Source: Astropecten irregularis
Taxonomy: Eukaryota > Echinodermata > Asteroidea > Paxillosida > Astropectinidae
Length of the DNA: 64,000 nucleotides
Direction: 5' to 3'
Assembly: GCA_963971285.1 (NCBI GenBank)
Contig: OZ020258.1
Location: 620,001 to 684,000 of the forward strand
In this document: one piece after another, positions 35,646-45,580 of the stretch
Layout of the letters: the number at the start of each line of letters is the position of its first letter
Numbering within the stretch: the stretch's first letter is position 1
Translations under genes and position numbers: made by a program
The notes under the pieces: model-generated
What the model saw: the letters and a program-made list of their open reading frames with translations, nothing else
Databases searched by the model: none
What the model was told of the DNA's origin: nothing

Positions 35646-35790
35646 TGAGTAACTTGGACGGCGGTGCGGAGACACCATGTATAACACTCTTCTTGGAAGG
35701 TGTGTGGTCCTGAGTAGGACCGATGAGAGTAAATTCTCGACGTTTCGACTAGTGTGCTCTGGTCGTCCTCAGGAGAGAGAAAGAGAGAGA
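35646..35790 (-). repeat. family G copy
   Basis: GGTGCGGAGACACCATGTAT, AACACTCTTCTTGGAAG, GTGTGTGGTCCTGAGTAGGA and CGATGAGAGTAAATTCTC match the minus-oriented copy at 40345. The ribozyme-like core (minus) reads CTGAGGA, C, stem GACCAG/CTAGTC with loop AGCACA, then GAAAC and GTC, with GAGA pairing to TCTC for stem I. GAAAC is intact; the core T is G. A GA-rich tail follows. Confidence 0.72.
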
Positions 35791-36946
35791 CGTTATGTGA
35801 AACGTTAACTCAATGTGCTTGTCCATCAGTACTTTCACATAACACAAACAACACCGTGAAGGGAAATCTGTCTAGATTCAAGCATGGACAGTCAATTCAC
35901 CATGGCATGATGACGATTTTGTTTTTCATCATTCTGGAGTCCCTTTCTGGTGAAATTAGGTTAAGCAAGAACGATTCTGCCCTTCGCTATAAACCTCAGT
36001 GTAAGATCACCCTTCCCACAGGCACGTATACCCCCATGGAAGACTACAGGTAATATAATTATAAAAACCGTGCCTTTCTAAGGTACGGCTGGGTGGATCT
36101 GTTGGGATAACTAATGACATAGTGCTTATACATGTATAGCATTGATTTAGTGGAATACCTAGTGGAGTAAAAGATATGTCATATTCAATTAAGATATATC
36201 CCTGGGGAGTAGGCCTAGTAAACCTTTGTGAATTTCGTTCAGGAAGAAAAGATTTAATATTTTCAGGTTTTTCCATGGAATGCTTGTACATCGCACTTTG
36301 GAATCTCGTGTACTTATATCTCGAGACAGGCCTATATCAGGAAAGCAAAGAATTAGTCCAGATGAAGGTCTTATGTCATCAACTTTATGTAACTTTACAT
36401 TTATAACTTATTGAATGACTCTATTGGTTAGCATTTGGAGACAGTGTCATAACGATATATAAGAAAATATTCACTGGATGAACATATTCTATTAATTTGT
36501 CTTCAGGCAGCATTTTCTTTTAAATTTCTAAACCTGATTTGAACAATTGTAACGCCCTGAGCAAAATCATTCAAACCAATGCAGATTTGCGCACCTTTCC
36601 TGTCACGTGACAAAGGGTACAAGTTATATATTGTTCAGCACCAGAGTCCTCCAATTACGAATTTCATCTTTGATTTGAGAATAACATTCACGCATCAAAT
36701 GCAAACAAAGGAGTTCCATGAACATAGTGGCGTGTTTTCATGTAGGCAGTTCAGATGAATACATCTTCATTTGGATCCCATTTTGTACCTACACATGTCA
36801 ATATTGCACGCTATACAAAGTAGCCAGTCAGCAGAAATATTGAACATAAGTGACTCCATTGAAACCGGTTGCACAATATCGACCCAACATGCATGGTCAC
36901 AACCCTGGGAACGTTCTCATCAACCTCTTCCTCAGGCACCGCCGGA
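35791..36946. other. 1.15 kb unassigned stretch
   Basis: Contains one exon candidate (35907-36049, listed next) and other frames (36176-36406) without recognised domains. Confidence 0.3.
35907..36049 (+). other. possible signal-peptide first exon
   Basis: An ATG at 35907 opens MMTILFFIILESLSG, a short hydrophobic N-terminus like a signal peptide, followed by a polar stretch. The frame runs into CTACAG then GTAATA, a plausible splice donor at 36050. No homologue is recognised and no second exon is identified, so this is a weak candidate. Confidence 0.15.
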
Positions 36947-37089
36947 AGTAAGGTCGTGTCCCAAATCTCTGGCTGCGACCTCATATAACACACACGTCTA
37001 TGGAAACAGCTGCAGTCACTGGCTAGTGGCTGTCATAGGTGCGTGTGCGATTTGCAGCCGGAGCCAGAGATTTGAGGCAAGGCCTTACT
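36947..37089. mobile_element. 143-bp foldback with AGTAAGG ends
   Basis: Left AGTAAGGTCGTGTCCCAAAT and CTCTGGCTGCGA; right GAGCCAGAGATTT and GAGGCAAGGCCTTACT. These are inverted copies of about 30 bp with a few mismatches, and further inner pairing occurs between ACACACACG-like and CGTGTGCG-like bases. It lies within an open frame at 36771-37148, which is therefore not taken as a gene. Confidence 0.8.
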
Positions 37090-38872
37090 CTCAAAATCCA
37101 AAGGTTATAAAGTCACCAATACGACCACCAAAACATCTTGTAATGTAAACTTTCCCCATGACTATAAACGCCTGGGATAGTTTGATTGGATAAGTTAGCA
37201 GAATGTTAACGTCAGGAAGTAGGAAAGGTTGATGACTCTAACCTCAGGTAATATCCTCCCTGTGATAATACCCTCTTGGGAATAACAGTTATGGTCCATA
37301 TACCTTCAAAGCAATTTATATCGCAACCTGAATTCATAAAACTGACTATACAGAATTACATTTTATTTATTTTCACCAACGCGGGAGTTGTCATGGGTAA
37401 TTATTCTGATTTTGTTTTACAATGTACTGGATCTAACAGATAATCAAATACATTGTGGGCTCGTTCCAATTTGCAGCGTAAATGAGGTACACACATCCCG
37501 TATACTATCAATCTACTGGGACAGTTTCTGATCATCAACTGTGGGAATTCTCCTCTTGTTTTATGGATGGCAATCTGGTGAATCGACACTTTATTGTTTC
37601 ATTGGGCGCCTGCAGTCTCGCAGAAATAAAATGCTCATCGTTATGTAGTCTCTGCTTCAAGGATTTATCTTACTCATCTGGGTCGTAGTCTCTGACTCAA
37701 GCCTGTAGGTGATTACAGAGCTAGGCTTCTTGTAATATGATGTAACCATATTCCTATAATGAAATGCTATTAGCCTAGTATATAGTCAATATGGACGTGA
37801 CTTGTCAATGTGAATTACTTGCCGGTTGAGTTATAGCTAGGCAGTTACATGGATGGTGAGTTGATAGAATGAGAACACATGAGCATCGGCAATTTATGAA
37901 ATTGCAATAATACAAACATAGGTGAATATTTACAAGCACCGATAAGACGTTCGTCTCCTCTTCTGGAGGAGTTTGTTATTATAATGAATTTCTAAGGAAA
38001 TAGTAAAACCTATCATTGTGTATTTCTTTCTTGTTCATTTCTTTTCTTTATATTCTATACTCATTTTCTGAGAGCTATTTCATTTTTCACTAAATAAAAA
38101 TGATATATTAATTTTTTGTGTTAAGTAATACATTTCGTGATTCATAATTTTCCCAATAAACTAATTGCTATACTTCACACAACAACCCCGCTCCCTACCC
38201 CCAAGGAAATTGAAATGGCGGTGTGTTTTACACACCTTAGACGACTTCCAAGAATGTTTAGACTGAAGAAAAACTTGGAATGACAGAATCAAATGATGCA
38301 GTGCAATATCTGCCACTGACCGTTCCTAATGCATTTTTGCTTCAAGTAATTTTTTACTCCAAGTTTGAATCAAATTAAAGGCGAAATTCACTTGGTTTTC
38401 CTAGTTTGCGTAAGTGCAGGATACGCCACTGGACTTTGACGGCATCGTATGAAGTCTGTACTCCCAAGTTCAAGGTCACGCTGCCCAAGAAAATTAAGTT
38501 TAAAACCATCCACTTTAGCTGGATGTTCAAGTGGCAGCTTCATATCTGCAGAAAATATCTGATTTTGTATTTTAAGAAGTATCTTTGAAATAGCCTTCAA
38601 GATGTAATTCGCTTAGGTCTTTTTCTTCGTAACTTGGACATTTTGTGTGTGGGGAACCCGAGGTATTACAAAGTTAAAAAGTATAGAGCTTTGGTTCTAG
38701 ATTAGGGACAATTGAAGCGCCACGTCTGTATGGGAACAAAACTTTATCGAAATTGATTAAGGTAATATGTTTTGTATGAATATAAACATAAATTCTTGTA
38801 TTTAAATACATTTCTTGTGATTGATTTCATTAAGAATTACACCTGTCGTGCTGTCTTGATTCTTACGAGAAA

Positions 38873-39084
38873 TTGATGGAAAATAATGCTTTCCCTTTGT
38901 CCTTGACAAAGTGTCCGGCACACCCACAATTGGCTAATATGGCTTCGACATATCTAAATGCTTTCAACCAATTACATGACGTTATCTCTCTTACCAGCCT
39001 CTTTATCACCCTAGGGACGCAGAAGTCTAAGCGGCGATATCAAAACACAGTTACACTTGCACTTAAAGATAAAACTTCGTCCGG
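38873..39084 (+). other. possible coding exon with strong donor
   Basis: An open frame of about 70 codons ends at TCCGG followed by GTGAGT at 39085, a strong splice donor consensus. It ends with basic and polar residues (TQKSKRRYQNTVTLALKDK). I recognise no domain. A chance donor in a chance frame is equally likely. Confidence 0.15.
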
Positions 39085-39263
39085 GTGAGTAAATCAAGCA
39101 AAAACTATCAAATTATAGATGGAAATGCAACAAACCGAGTTGAAAACCTCCCTTCATCTTATCTTTGAAGTCTTCGACACTTGCGTGAGTAATGACGCGT
39201 TACGGCTTTGCCACGGACTAACTCGACTTTAAAAAGGCTTACAGGTAGCATGTATAATATATG

Positions 39264-39287
39264 TTTCTACATCGTGTGATGTAGAAA
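39264..39287. repeat. perfect 10-bp hairpin with GTGT loop
   Basis: TTTCTACATC and GATGTAGAAA pair fully around a four-base loop. No poly-T run follows at once, so a terminator role is not suggested. Confidence 0.8.
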
Positions 39288-39655
39288 GCAGTCAGTCACA
39301 GGCTGTAAATGGATTTTTACGTCCATCAAAAAACAATGACATGGAATCAGGTTGAAGCTTTTAAATTAGTTTTTTTTTTCTTCCCACCATCCTGACCTGA
39401 ATAATAATTGTATTTTAAAGAGGTTGTGGATCTTTGAGGCTTTGCCGAGTCCTGGTTTGGGGAGGGATTTGGGGACACTGGGGAAGGAACAGGTGTAGTT
39501 GGAACTAGAAAAGGTCAAGTTGCTGTCTATGGGACCTTGTTATCACTGGTTGCCCTGTGTGATCATCCCTTTACCCTTGGCCTACAATTTGCTTAAATGC
39601 TGATAATTATCGTCTCAGAAAGGAAACGGGAAAGTGCACTTGTGTATCTTAATTG

Positions 39656-39998
39656 AGGTGCCGTAGCAGTGGTCTGGCGTGTCGTACTCAAGATCTTGTG
39701 GTCAATCTACAGATTGTGGGTTCGAATCCAGCCATGGGATAGTGGTGCTTGCATCCTTGGGCAAGATGCTATGTCATACATTGCTCCTCTTCACCCAGGT
39801 GTAAATGGGTACCTGTGTTGGTAGTGATGGCTTTGTGGTTTGATTAGACTATGTGTGCTGAATACGGCAGCCAGGGCTGTATATATACTCTCCAGGGAGT
39901 TGAGATGGTTTCAGGAATTTAAATTATGGTCCGATGACCAGGGATAATAATAATATAAGGTGCCTTGATAAATCCATATCATTATTATTATTATTAAT
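39656..39998 (+). mobile_element. tRNA-derived SINE, plus strand
   Basis: Starts AGGTGCCGTAGCAGTGGTCT (A-box region), then AGATCTTGTGGTCAATCTAC and a perfect B box GGTTCGAATCC (39719-39729). The body has GTGCTTGCATCCTTGGGCAA, GCTCCTCTTCACCCAGGTGT and AAATGGGTACCTG, and the 3' end has AATAATAATA and, further on, (ATT)n. Collinear with the minus copy at 33169 but longer at its 3' end, with a short tandem-repeat tail as in L2/CR1-mobilised SINEs. Confidence 0.88.
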
Positions 39999-40344
39999 GT
40001 CGTCTTGATTAGACAAATTAAGCGAATCTACAATGTTTGTCCTCGAATAACCTAAAAGCGTTGAGCCTTCAATTGGCTGATATTTCGAGTAAAATGATGA
40101 AAAGGTGAATTTTGATTGATATGGCATTCTTCAGTATCCTATTGCATTTCCAATTTCAGATGAAAGTAACAATAGACCTTACCTTTCCATCTGAAATGTT
40201 GTCGTGTTTATACAGATATCAGTTACTTTGCCATCTTTTACTGATTGGAATATGCGACATTGGGTCCATTGCTGAGAGAAAAATCTCACCAATTAAAGCT
40301 CAAACAGTATCACTCGTATCAATCATAAGGAATATACTTTGGGA
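39999..40344. other. unassigned stretch
   Basis: Part of an open frame (40112-40459) that runs into a family G copy. No recognised domain. Confidence 0.3.
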
Positions 40345-40455
40345 GCACACTGGTCAAAACGTCGAGAATTTACTCTCATCGATCCTTCTCAGGACCACAC
40401 ATCTTCCAAAAAGAGTCTTATACATGGTGTCTCTGCAAGTCTTACTTATTGTTTG
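40345..40455 (+). repeat. family G copy, inverted orientation
   Basis: AGCACACTGGTCAAAACGTC, GAGAATTTACTCTCATCGAT, CCTTCTCAGGACCACACATC and ATACATGGTGTCTCTGCAAG correspond to the reverse of 35646-35762. Only the 3' half of the ribozyme-like core (stem II partner, then AAAAC and GTC) remains; the CTGATGA half is gone. Confidence 0.68.
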
Positions 40456-40565
40456 GTAATCGTTACGGCATCTGTGATATGCATCAGTGCTGCGTGAGAT
40501 ATCACTAGCGATATTTTCATTGACATTGAGAGTAGCATCGCCGCCTTGTGTACACCTTGTCAGCA

Positions 40566-40599
40566 AGTGAGGGGGCTGGGAGGTGGGGGGGGGGGGGGG
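40566..40599 (+). other. G-run, possible G-quadruplex
   Basis: GAGGGGGCTGGGAGGT precedes an uninterrupted run of 15 G (40585-40599). Four or more G tracts of at least three lie within 34 bp, enough for a quadruplex on the plus strand. Confidence 0.75.
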
Positions 40600-41139
40600 C
40601 TAGAAGAGGCGCCTTGTAGTTTACTTGAGCCGTCTAAATCTCACCGTGGTTCACAGAATGCCCTGTCAGTACTGACAGAGTTCCTGACAGGTACTTAGGA
40701 AGCGCTGAGCCGGCAAATGAAAGGTTAATCACATTGAAAGTACGGTTATTTTTGAGGACTTGAGAGTATGGGGACGGGCCAAAGTAAAATGCCTTCATTT
40801 CCTAACCAGTCGTAAATGTTAAACCAGTATAATACTGCCCGATCACTGCTTAGTAATCAGGCTGTTTGAAAATCGGTTTAACATGTAACATGGTCACTAG
40901 GTTCTAACCTTTTTATCTTAAAGAATTTAAAGGTGAAAAAGGCTGTATTGAACAGGATTATTCCTTTCTTTGTTTAAGTAACCTTAAATAGATGGTCTTA
41001 GCTAAATATAGAAAATTGTGCCATTTGTTATTGGCGATAGTTCGCTTTGGAATCAATTTAAATAAATTTTAAATCAATCCTTGGAAAAAAATTAAATCAA
41101 ATCTGAAATGAATAAGTTATGACAATTTTCTTTTTTAGA
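40600..41139. other. unassigned stretch
   Basis: No gene or repeat recognised. CCTGTCAGTACTGACAG (about 40662-40678) is a short palindrome. Confidence 0.3.
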
Positions 41140-41275
41140 TTTAGCCTTTTAGCTTTCGATAAAGATCCTGCAAGGATCGAAACGCGTCAGGCCCTCCTAA
41201 CTCCAAGCATTTTAAATATTTCAATTCAGTATTTTGGCTGATGAGCAGTTTGCAGTATGTTACTTATTGTGAAAA
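41140..41275 (+). repeat. family J hairpin repeat, well preserved
   Basis: TTTCGATAAA then GATCC (41164-41168), loop TGCAA, GGATC (41174-41178) and GAAACGCGTCAGGCCCTCC, then TAACTCCAAGCATTTTAAAT, TATTTTGGCTGATGAGCAG and TTACTTATTG. The stem followed directly by GAAAC and a nearby GTC is the 3' half of a hammerhead layout, but the CUGAUGA half is replaced by CGATAAA. Likely a relic of the same general class of element as family G. Confidence 0.72.
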
Positions 41276-41660
41276 TAATTCGATGATAAACTAAAATTGG
41301 CGAACAATAATAATGCACAATTGCAAATAATTCACTTACAATTAAATATGACCATTCATTTTTCCTTTAAATGTGAAATTAAGTATACTAGTGAATAAAT
41401 ATCAACAAACATACATCAATCAAAAAGATAGCGGTTTACTCGCTGCCGAGCCCCAAACCAGAAACCGGTTAACATATTCCCCTGGCCCTTACACCGAACA
41501 GATGAAATGAGCAGCGAGGAAGAAGGTGGTAAGATTGGAAAGACCGGAGCAGGGTATGGCCTAGCATGGATTAGTACTAAGAGCCACGCTTTGCTAGGTG
41601 GTGAGAGGCGTACTGTGACGACACATTATTTACCAAACAGGACTGTCAACCGAGTTACCT
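41276..41660. other. unassigned stretch
   Basis: No gene or repeat recognised. Confidence 0.3.
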
Positions 41661-41902
41661 GGGGCCAATTTCATAGAGATGCTTAAGCACAAAATTTGCT
41701 TAAGCATGAAAGGTCTTCCTTGATCAAATAGGATCTCCAACCAATTTTGTATGTGATGCTAACTGCTTGTGACTTGTATTCGGCCATTGTTTGCTAGGTG
41801 TAACATTCACAATGAGTTTCGGCTGGCATGCTGATTTTATCTGCTAAGGCTTTTGGTGCTTAAGCACATTTTGGTGCTTAAGCAGGTCTGTGAAATTGGC
41901 CC
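41661..41902. mobile_element. family A TIR element, complete copy
   Basis: 242 bp from GGGGCCAATTTCATAGAGAT to GTGAAATTGGCCC. Inner inverted blocks are GCTTAAGCACAAAATTTGCT and AGCACATTTTGGTGCTTAAG. The interior, CTTCCTTGATCAAATAGGAT through TTGTATTCGGCCATTGTTTG, matches the copies at 16944 and 54607. Confidence 0.88.
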
Positions 41903-42863
41903 TGATGTGTAACACGGACAAACACCCCGTACGATTAGGCTTGCTACACCAGCCCGGGCTCAACATGCTTAAAACCCTTTGATTTCTTCTTGCTGAAAGG
42001 TCTAAGCCAAAGAGGCTCCGTGTAATTCGCTATTACTTGCCTCGGGTGTACACAGTAGGTATATGCACTGAGGAGAAGTGTTCGTGTATTTGCAACGCTG
42101 AGTTACCAATGGAGCAACACATAATACTTAGAAATCTAAATTACCATACAGTTTAAATGCACACACAAGTGGCAGGATAATTTGATTATCAGCAAAAATT
42201 AAAACCAAATCCAACAAAGAACGGACAAAAAAAGTTTTTAAAATTGAAAAAAACAAATGGACAAATGTTAGACAAAAACATATAACACCAGTTCTTCATT
42301 TCAAGAGACATTTATTTTGTGATATTCTGGATAAAAACAAAAGCCACGTCAAAACATTGAGGCAAAACATCTAGTACACAGCCAAGACTGAAAAAAAGCG
42401 AGAAATGACCACATTAATATGAGTATTCGTCCGCCGCGGTAACTACATACATGACGACCAGCCTTTTAACTCATATTGAAATATTGATCATCAATTTCCA
42501 ATCATTGACTTTGCTTCATCACTGTCTGAGTTTGATTCCCAAATCTGTAAAAACAAATTCTTCGTGATTGAAATTCAGTTCTCCATTTTCAATCAATCGG
42601 AGGTTTTGGATAACATAAGTTATGGGAACGAAGCGCTACGTGAAGACACATGCATTATAATATTTTTGGAATTAAAAAACGGAACCCAGACACATGGGCC
42701 TTCCTTTAACACTGAGATCGTTATCTTTCGATGATTGTTGAATACTGAAATAGTTCAACAGGCAGAACGAAATGCAGAGATAACGAACTATCCGAAAGGT
42801 AATGTTGCTGATACTGTTTGATTTATCTTGTATAAGTTGTTTGCTCGTGACTACGTAGTTAAC
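41903..42863. other. 960 bp unassigned stretch
   Basis: No gene recognised. A nested hairpin lies at 42718-42786. Confidence 0.3.
42718..42786. repeat. nested double hairpin
   Basis: Outer arms TCGTTATCT (42718-42726) and AGATAACGA (42778-42786) pair perfectly. Inner arms TGTTGAA and TTCAACA (about 42736-42760) pair as well. Two coaxial stems in 69 bp is unusual for random DNA. It may be a decayed foldback element. Confidence 0.55.
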
Positions 42864-43224
42864 AGTATACTATATACTTTGGTATACCGAAAAAGAAATT
42901 TCCACAGATTTAACTTAATACAGGGTATAAAGATGGTGATGGTAGAAACATACCGTTAATATTATTTTGTCTGTCTGAAATGGTGTATTGATCCAGAAAC
43001 GTGTGAATCCAATGACCAAAAACCAATTTGGTTTTCGGAAGATCAAATACAACGGTGACAAGATTTTTTAAAATACAATACTGTGGGCGTTATCCACTGT
43101 TTTCTCAAAGGGCGGGAACCGTATAGGATTGAACATTTAACATATGACTTACTATAACTTTCTTGATATTTATGCCAATGGATCTGCATTTCTTTGACAA
43201 AAACAAAGTATGAGATTATCTTTC
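42864..43224 (-). mobile_element. family D TIR element, minus strand
   Basis: Minus-strand landmarks: AAAGAAATGCAGATCCATTG, a damaged ACAGTGGATAACGCCCACAG block, GTATTTTAAAAAATCTTGTC, TCTTCCGAAAACCAAATTGG, GGTATGTTTCTACCATCACC and TCTTTATACCCTGTATTAAG. Both TIRs (AAAGTATA... and ...CTCATACTTTG) are partly decayed. The frame 43210-43440 starts at its edge and is not called. Confidence 0.82.
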
Positions 43225-43760
43225 AATGCATTCACCCATGCACGTTTGAGCAAGGCACTTTCTCTGAAACGACACATCGGATTCAGTATTCATAACTGTC
43301 CCGTTAAAGAGTTTGGTTTAGCTGTTTATCTAAGCTTACATTTCCTTGGGATGTTATTGCTATTAGGCCCCGTGTATCCATCACATTTGCATTGTTGTAT
43401 AAATCATTCAGTAATACACAGTCCAATACCGAGTCACTAGTCTAGTGTGTTCATCTGTCAGCCAGGGGGTCTGGCTTCGCCCATACCTTATACCATGTCC
43501 TTTATTAGCAGTATGCTGTTACCGCTGCGTTTATTTTCCTTTATATTTAGGCGGGAAAAGCGATTGTAATTTAATACGCCAATGAACAGAACGATGTTCC
43601 AAGCGAACTGTCATTTGAGTCAAGTGTGTCTAAGCCTATGGGCTGTTTGCTTGGGAAGGGGAACTATCTTCTTCTGCCAGAATATTTCCGATGAAAATAA
43701 TCAACTTTTCCTGTCAACTATGACTAGTTGGGAGGCCGGGTAAGAGTTGTCAATATTTGG

Positions 43761-43774
43761 TCCCCAGAGGGCGC
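43761..43774 (+). promoter_or_regulatory. CTCF-like core
   Basis: TCCCCAGAGGGCGC agrees with the AGRGGGCRS core of the CTCF motif and with three of the five bases upstream. Flanking sequence is GC-rich. A minus-strand AGATGGCGC/AGAGGGCGC-type core also occurs at 5139, 48374 and 50855. Confidence 0.35.
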
Positions 43775-44327
43775 CCCGGGAGGCATGACGCGTAACGGAT
43801 TGGCCAATCATAAAGCCGGATACTGACAGTGAAAAAATTGCAACACTTGAATGAAGTAATGTTGCACGTGGGATACGTGCGAACACCTTGTGCGGAATTC
43901 CGTGTGGGGAGTTTCACGTAAACAGGACAAACATCACAAATTTGTACGAAAAGGGACAAATGCCTTCAAAGTGTTTTTGATGTAAATTGAGTAGGCCTAA
44001 AGATTAATTCAATGATGGTTTAGTTTTTGCAATATAATGATTTGACCATTAATATAATCCTTGATTTATTAATGCCTATATTGACTTTAATTCTATAGGG
44101 AAATCAGAGATACTGAAATATAATCTCATATTGGACTGTAGACATAGATGACTGTATGAAGTGAAAGTAATCCGATTTATTCTACGGATGAAACCTAAGT
44201 AAATGTTTTTTTCACATCTTGCAGCAACACTTACAAATCAAGTGACATTAGACATTTCAGAGACATTAGTCCGCAATCCGGGCAACCCGAAGCCTATCAG
44301 CTGACAGACGATATCAACACTCTGCAG

Positions 44328-44360
44328 TTTCCCGCGTTTTGCAATAAAAGCGCGCCAAAA
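44328..44360. promoter_or_regulatory. paired E2F-like sites
   Basis: TTTCCCGCG (44328-44336) and GCGCGCCAAAA (44350-44360, minus TTTTGGCGCGC) are consensus E2F half and full sites within 33 bp. Confidence 0.35.
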
Positions 44361-45247
44361 TATCTGGTCATTGAACGCCTTGGTTTGTGTCTCCTGCGGA
44401 TCTGACTGTACAGTGCAGACAGCTGATGTGATGATGTGATCGCTACTCGACCTGAATATCTCCCAGCCTTATGTTCCACTGTGAACTCAAAAGACAGGAT
44501 TTTATTTTTTCCCAAATCTTGTTTTCTCAGACCAAACATCGTCACATTTCTTGACGCACAATAGCAGCATTTGATTCATAAAATTCATGATTTGCAGCTT
44601 GCATTGTCCGTTTTCTAAGTGAAATGTTCCCATTTTCGTTATTTCTCCCCGTGACCTATTTTAACCAGTTGAATCCTTTATGGTAGAGTCATTTAATTCA
44701 GTTTTTATCTCGAGGGCGTACTGAAACGTTTGTACCTCCATAATCATATTAAACGTAGAATCCACATTTCAGTAAAGTTGTTAAAAGGTCGAGGGATTTA
44801 TTTGGTACAAAAGAGTTTTTGTATTCAGGTTTTGAATGTATAAATCACTTAAATTACTAGAAGTAAATAGGTCAAGCATAAAACAGAGGATTGTGACTGT
44901 TGGTAGAAATATTTACTATAATTGCAGAGTGTTATTAACATGGCATTTACAATCATATAGTGACTAGTAAATCATGTCACTAACATGGCCAATAATACCA
45001 CAGTCCATTTCTGAAACAGAAATTACAAACATGTATTACGACTCACAAATTTACGAACTTGCTCGGAAGAACTGTGCATAAACAACCAACTGTAGTTATA
45101 CATAATGAAATCGGAACAAAACGACAAAAAAGGATGATAATTCGACACATTGTAGAATCTAGATCAGGAATGTTGGTATGCTTTCCTTAGTTATTAGCTG
45201 GTAGCTATTAGACTTTGCTACACCACTACACACATTATACAATGACA

Positions 45248-45580
45248 CTTTAAAGGTAATAATATCATACTTTGATTTTTATCAAAGAAATACAGATTCA
45301 TGGGTAACAAAATATTAAGTCAAATACAGTAACAGTCATCTGTGAAAATTTCAGTCCCATACGGTGCCCACTCTTTGAGAAAACGGTGAAAACAGCCACA
45401 GTATTTTTTAAGCCTTTTCTCTTTTATTTTTGATCTTTTAAAAGATCCAAAAGATTTTCGGTCCTTGAAAAATGTTAACAGTATGTTTCTACCAACACCA
45501 TCTTTATACCTTGTAAGTTATACGTAAATCTGTGAACATGTCTGTTTTGGTTTCTTACCAAAGTATGATACGACCTTTAA
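45248..45580 (+). mobile_element. family D TIR element, complete copy
   Basis: Starts TTTAAAGGTAATAATATCAT and ends AAAGTATGATACGACCTTTA. Carries GAAATACAGATTCATGGG, AACAGTCATCTGTGAAAATT, TTGAGAAAACGGTGAAAACA, AGCCACAGTATTTTTTAAG and CATCTTTATACCTTGTAAGT. Both ends keep the family TIR and are flanked by TTAA-compatible bases. Confidence 0.88.

Larger units (their letters stand above)
37090..39655. other. 2.5 kb unassigned stretch
   Basis: Contains an exon candidate (38873-39084) and a perfect hairpin (39264-39287). No repeat family copy. Open frames at 38388-38600 on opposite strands have no recognised domain. Confidence 0.3.
43225..45247. other. 2 kb unassigned stretch with motif sites
   Basis: No repeat copy and no recognised gene. 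The stretch 43730-43920 is GC-richer with a CTCF-like core, and 44328-44360 holds paired E2F-like sites. GGCGGGAAAA at 43550-43559 is a further E2F-like site. A promoter may lie here, but no transcript structure is visible. Confidence 0.35.

Noticed and set aside
36771-37148. 125-codon open frame on the plus strand
   Set aside because: Its second half is the 143-bp foldback element at 36947-37089, so the open frame is a by-product.
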